NCBI GenBank assembly: GCA_023137125.1
Contig: JAGLPW010000096.1
Span: 1 to 54,154, forward strand
DNA length: 54,154 nucleotides
Source: Candidatus Cloacimonadota bacterium
GTDB taxonomy: Bacteria; Cloacimonadota; Cloacimonadia; Cloacimonadales; TCS61
Direction of reading: 5' to 3'
Of the stretch, positions 51,535 to 54,154 are shown piece after piece. Numbering within the stretch: the first letter of the stretch is position 1; each line of letters opens with the position of its first letter. The translations under genes and the position numbers were made by a program. Below the pieces are notes generated by a model that had not been told where the DNA came from, did no database searches, and worked only from the letters and a program-made list of their open reading frames with translations.

Positions 51535-51898
51535 AATATTAACAATTGTAAATAGAACTATTTTATTCTTCCCAGCATACTACAGCATGAGAAGCAAACC
51601 CAAAAACATGATAAATAAACTTTTTTTCATAACTCCCCTCCTTTTTTGATAGAATAATAGGTTAGTTCAATATTTTTCGGGATTGACCTCCTGCATTTAG
51701 TCACTTGACTTTCTTAGATGATTTCTCAGCTTAGTTCCAGACTTATCCTCGTCGCTTCTTCTTTTATAACAATCGGTTAAAGAATATTTGACTTGACATA
51801 AATATTTACTGTTTATTTTTAATAGTGGATTTTTCAAACAGAGACCTGATACTTAAATGACCTAAAGAAATCTGTATAATTTCTTGGGAGGTTTCAAA
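51523..51898. other. Intergenic region, no full-length gene
   Basis: The region holds the right arm of the terminator, a short minus-strand ORF (see 51580-51630) and a TTGACA at 51793-51798 with AT-rich DNA behind it that may be the promoter of the plus-strand gene at 51899. Nothing else was supported. Confidence 0.4.
51580..51630 (-). pseudogene. 16-codon ORF with strong ribosome site (signal-peptide-like)
   Basis: AAGGAGGGGAG precedes an ATG reading MKKSLFIMFLGLLLML then TAG. It looks like the signal peptide of an exported protein cut short by a stop, or a gene remnant. No Sec-type or frameshift continuation of useful length was found. Confidence 0.25.
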
Positions 51899-52168
51899 AT
51901 GAAAAGAATAACGGTAACTCTTTTTCTTTTACTGCTTTTTACTAATACGATCTTATGTCAGGAGTCCGAGAAAGCTATTAAGAAAAAAGAACCCCGTAAT
52001 TCTTGGATAATGCTGCACTTGAATGACCAGGATGTGATCTTAACTCTATCATCTATCGAATGGAGAATTCCTGATCGCTGGTCGATCACATCACGGTATA
52101 TTCATGGTTTTGATAAAGAGAGAAAAAAGAAAAAGGGGAGGAAATGTGAAAACAAAAAGTATTTTTAA
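51899..52168 (+). CDS. Small exported protein of unknown function (89 aa)
   Basis: The start at 51899 is preceded by GGGAGG. The signal peptide (MKRITVTLFLLLLFTNTILC, cleaved near CQ) is followed by a short basic mature part containing WIMLHLNDQDVILTLSSIEW and a Lys-rich end. Its last 23 nt overlap the start of the TPR lipoprotein gene in another frame, so the two are coupled. No family recognised. Confidence 0.6.
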   Translation: MKRITVTLFLLLLFTNTILCQESEKAIKKKEPRNSWIMLHLNDQDVILTLSSIEWRIPDRWSITSRYIHGFDKERKKKKGRKCENKKYF

Positions 52169-53255
52169 AAGGCATTTTATTGTTTTGTCTTTAAGTGTTG
52201 CGGTTGCTTGTATGTCATTTGTGTTTTGTTCCTGCACCGGACAAAATCTGGACAAGACAGTACTGCAAGCGTATGATTTGAGGATAACCGGACATGCCGA
52301 CTCAGCCCAGGTGCTTCTTGAGCAGGCAATAGCAAAGGATTCCACTAATTCAGCTGCCTGGTTTGAGCTGGCGCGAACAAAAATGCATATCGTACTCGGA
52401 AATCCCAGGAAATTAATAGGTGAGATGACCTATATACAGCAATTCGCTCAAAATGCTGTTGATAATGAACCAAATAATGTTATATATCAATATTACTTGG
52501 CGAATGTTGATTTCTTTAATTTATACATAGCTATGCGTAATGAAAACTTTAGTGCTGAATTTGAGAAAGCTGTGGGAACCTATAGAACTGTGCTTGATCT
52601 TAAGCCCGATTATCATGAAGCAAAATTGTATCTTATTGAACTTTATACAATGGTCCCGATAGAGATGGGAGGTGATCCAGCAATAGCGGAGGAGTATGTT
52701 CAAGAGCTGGAAGCCGCAGATGTTGTATTTGGAGCTAAGGCGCGCGAGATTGTAATGCCGGGAGATGCAGACTATATTGAGTTCTGGAAAAAGATAGAAG
52801 AGAAGCAAATGAACAGTGCAGATGTATATGAAGCTTTGGGGAATACCTACTTATATAACGAAAACATTGAAGAAGCAGCCAGGGCATTTGAGAAGGCAAT
52901 TAGTTTGAACGCTGAGAAAAATATTCTGCATATAAATATGGGTAAGTACTATATGATGCAGGCCGGGCGAGATCTTGAACTATTAGTTTCATTAGCTCCG
53001 TCAATTGAGAATGAATTTGAAATATATCTGAACTCACAGCCTGAACCCGTAAATCCATTGAAAGCGTTTGTGATTGGTCAGTTAGCCATGCTTAATTTCC
53101 GTACTGGAGATAAAGAAGCCGGAGATAAATTCAAAGAAGAGGCAACACTCCTGGATCCAAATTACTCAAAAGCTTTTGGAACTCCTGGTCAGATTCTGTT
53201 CGATCCTCCCGATGAAATTTCCCATGCTCATGCATATTTCTCCCGCCCGTTCTGA
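52146..53255 (+). CDS. TPR-repeat lipoprotein (369 aa)
   Basis: The start is set at GTG 52146, which has GGGGAGG just upstream; an ATG at 52104 lies deeper inside the previous gene and lacks a site. A lipoprotein-like signal (VLSLSVAVACMSFVFCSC) is followed by TPR units: ITGHADSAQVLLEQAIAKDS, AVGTYRTVLDLKPDYHEAKL and ALGNTYLYNENIEEAARAFE. It resembles TatT-like and other TPR lipoproteins, probably an outer-membrane-anchored adaptor. It overlaps the 89-aa gene by 23 nt. No transporter genes are nearby, so a TRAP link is not claimed. Confidence 0.78.
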   Translation: MKTKSIFKRHFIVLSLSVAVACMSFVFCSCTGQNLDKTVLQAYDLRITGHADSAQVLLEQAIAKDSTNSAAWFELARTKMHIVLGNPRKLIGEMTYIQQFAQNAVDNEPNNVIYQYYLANVDFFNLYIAMRNENFSAEFEKAVGTYRTVLDLKPDYHEAKLYLIELYTMVPIEMGGDPAIAEEYVQELEAADVVFGAKAREIVMPGDADYIEFWKKIEEKQMNSADVYEALGNTYLYNENIEEAARAFEKAISLNAEKNILHINMGKYYMMQAGRDLELLVSLAPSIENEFEIYLNSQPEPVNPLKAFVIGQLAMLNFRTGDKEAGDKFKEEATLLDPNYSKAFGTPGQILFDPPDEISHAHAYFSRPF

Positions 53256-53411
53256 TGCATCTAGCTTGGGAAAAGAGAAAACATGAAGAAATCGAAAAAA
53301 ATAATCCCCCAAAAATAATGGCGAATTTGTAAGCTTGAGGCTTATTAATCTTAATTAAATAAAAGGAAAACTATGAATAAGAATATCCAATTAGAATGAA
53401 ATAAGTAGTTC

Positions 53412-53444
53412 TCCTTCGTCCGGCTACTGACGGACTACGGAGGA
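53412..53444. repeat. Imperfect palindromic repeat, REP/MITE-like
   Basis: CTCCTTCGTCCG and CGGACTACGGAG can pair with two mismatches around an 8-nt loop (GCTACTGA). It is more GC-rich than the surrounding DNA. It resembles dispersed CTTCGTCCG...CGGACTAAGG elements known from other environmental bacteria; this is from memory. Confidence 0.5.
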
Positions 53445-53457
53445 CAGGGAGGGTTAC

Positions 53458-53880
53458 ATGAAGACAGATCGAGAAAGGAAGAATGCAGCAATAGTGGTTA
53501 TAAGGTGGTCAGCTCGCGTACTCGGATTGATCATAGCGGGGTTCTTACTGCTTATGTTCATTGGGCAATCCCTGGAGTCTCATCCCCCATCCGATCCAAT
53601 TGAGCTGATCGCAGCAATCGGGTTAGCCCTGATGGGGATCTATGTAGTAGCTATGTTCCTGGCACTCAAAAGGGAGCGCTTGGGCTCGTTCCTTGGGGTG
53701 GCAGCCCTCGGAGGTTTCTTTGTCATAATGTTCCTGGGACTGCTTCCCGGAAATGTTTCAGGCGGTTTTAGTACCAAAGGCATCCTGAATCCGGTATTTC
53801 TAGTCTTATGGTTACCGATCCTGTTGTACTTGCTGTGCTGGGGACTCGAAAGGCGCGGGGTGGGAACGAACGAACAGTAA
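53458..53880 (+). CDS. Small four-helix membrane protein (DUF7670-like)
   Basis: 140 aa with four hydrophobic segments: about 20-38 (VLGLIIAGFLLLMFIGQSL), 48-68 (IELIAAIGLALMGIYVVAMF), 76-96 (FLGVAALGGFFVIMFLGLL) and 112-130 (VFLVLWLPILLYLLCWGLE). GGGAGGGTTAC precedes the ATG. The gene is clearly more GC-rich than most of the window, suggesting recent acquisition or a different source. The DUF assignment is tentative; function unknown. Confidence 0.7.
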   Translation: MKTDRERKNAAIVVIRWSARVLGLIIAGFLLLMFIGQSLESHPPSDPIELIAAIGLALMGIYVVAMFLALKRERLGSFLGVAALGGFFVIMFLGLLPGNVSGGFSTKGILNPVFLVLWLPILLYLLCWGLERRGVGTNEQ

Positions 53881-53900
53881 GCTAAATTGATAGACGGAAA

Positions 53901-53938
53901 CGACGCCAAGCGTCGGAAATGTGCATACCCCTAAGGGG
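53901..53938. other. Two small hairpins in the leader of the last gene
   Basis: CGACGC-CAA-GCGTCG (53901-53915) and CCCC-TAA-GGGG (53928-53938) are consecutive short dyads between the membrane-protein gene and the last gene. Neither has a T-tract, so a terminator role is unlikely. A leader structure or repeat is possible. Confidence 0.35.
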
Positions 53939-53998
53939 GAACGAGAAGAATAAAATACCCGGCACACTATTTGAAAATAGCATTGAGGAGGTAATATC

Positions 53999-54154
53999 AT
54001 GAAAAAATCACTCATGCTTATTATTGCAATTCTTTTAATGGGAGGGTTCCATTTATCTGCCCAGGACACCTCATCGAATGGGAAAGCGCTGAATTTCCCC
54101 GCCAATAAATACGGGATTAGTATTGGCAATTCCTATGAGTTTACGGGCATTCGA
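53999..54154 (+). CDS. Exported protein, partial (cut by window edge), LA_2272-type surface repeat candidate
   Basis: 52 codons are present. GAGGAGGTAATATC precedes the ATG. The signal peptide (MKKSLMLIIAILLMGGFHLSAQ) is followed by NFPANKYGISIGNSYEFTGI, which resembles the start of LA_2272-family surface repeat proteins (GISIG...TGIR followed by INF/NIT repeats). The rest lies outside the window, so the family call is tentative. Confidence 0.6.
   Translation, partial: MKKSLMLIIAILLMGGFHLSAQDTSSNGKALNFPANKYGISIGNSYEFTGIR

Noticed and set aside
51560-51625. Minus-strand frame ending GFASHAVVCWEE at 51560-51620
   Set aside because: It has no start codon in frame near the strong ribosome site, so it cannot be supported as a gene.
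52104-52145. ATG start for the TPR lipoprotein at 52104
   Set aside because: It would add a basic stretch before the signal peptide and has no ribosome site; GTG 52146 follows GGGGAGG.

Overview
The window is AT-rich (roughly 35-40 % GC by eye) and comes from a Gram-negative-type bacterium with an outer membrane. Six secreted proteins end in an FlgD-like/type IX secretion (T9SS) tail of the form YPNPFNP...GQKVKTLV...SSGIYFYKM...KKMILLK. These tails, the AT-rich DNA, the GWxTD protein, the abundant TPR proteins and a MutL/GlmL-like protein together suggest Candidatus Cloacimonadota (WWE1) or a close relative. This is inference; there is no rRNA in the window. No tRNA, rRNA, CRISPR array, transposase or phage gene was seen.

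Layout. (1) 1-10.9 kb, minus strand: an eight-gene run encoding a predicted envelope-spanning, ion-driven machine. In transcription order it has a beta-barrel-like outer-membrane protein, two TPR proteins (673 and 1467 aa), a small exported protein, a TolQ/ExbB protein, two TolR/ExbD proteins and a TonB/AgmX-like protein cut by the window edge. (2) 11-16.6 kb: YraN, a GWxTD protein and the replicative polymerase DnaE. (3) 16.8-23.3 kb, plus strand: TetR regulator, prolyl oligopeptidase, a very long MutL-like ATPase and a small membrane protein. (4) 23.4-34.6 kb, minus strand: a TPR histidine kinase and an NtrC-type sigma-54 activator, then a sigma-54-type promoter (GG-N10-GC) in front of a CheY-like receiver gene and four T9SS-tailed secreted proteins. 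(5) 34.7-37.1 kb: two more T9SS-tailed proteins and repeat debris. (6) 37.7-45.6 kb, plus strand: TonB-dependent receptor, YfiR-like protein, CHASE8/multi-PAS kinase, CheY-like protein and a receiver-PAS-kinase. (7) 45.8-54.15 kb: a duplicated pseudogene, an ECF sigma operon, a glycosyltransferase, a flavin-type oxidase-fold protein, lipoproteins, NUDIX, a TPR lipoprotein and a more GC-rich right end.

The most striking observation is in region 4. The gene at 25054-27243 (minus) is interrupted by one in-frame TGA at 27136-27138. Reading through it restores a start codon with ribosome binding site, a signal peptide and a thioredoxin-like motif TATW-U-PYC, in which the TGA takes the place of the first Cys of CxxC. 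The mRNA just after the TGA can fold into a 7-bp hairpin with a UGGAA loop, the position and loop type expected of a bacterial SECIS element. This is therefore a candidate exported, T9SS-sorted selenoprotein; the alternative is a Cys-to-stop mutation or a sequencing error.

A working model for regions 4-5 is that the cytoplasmic TPR kinase phosphorylates the sigma-54 activator. The activator would bind a cluster of GAAC/GTTC dyads at 31409-31458 and switch on the receiver gene and the secreted-protein genes. Region 6 looks like a second signalling module, in which a YfiR-like periplasmic protein is paired with a CHASE8 histidine kinase instead of the usual CHASE8 diguanylate cyclase.
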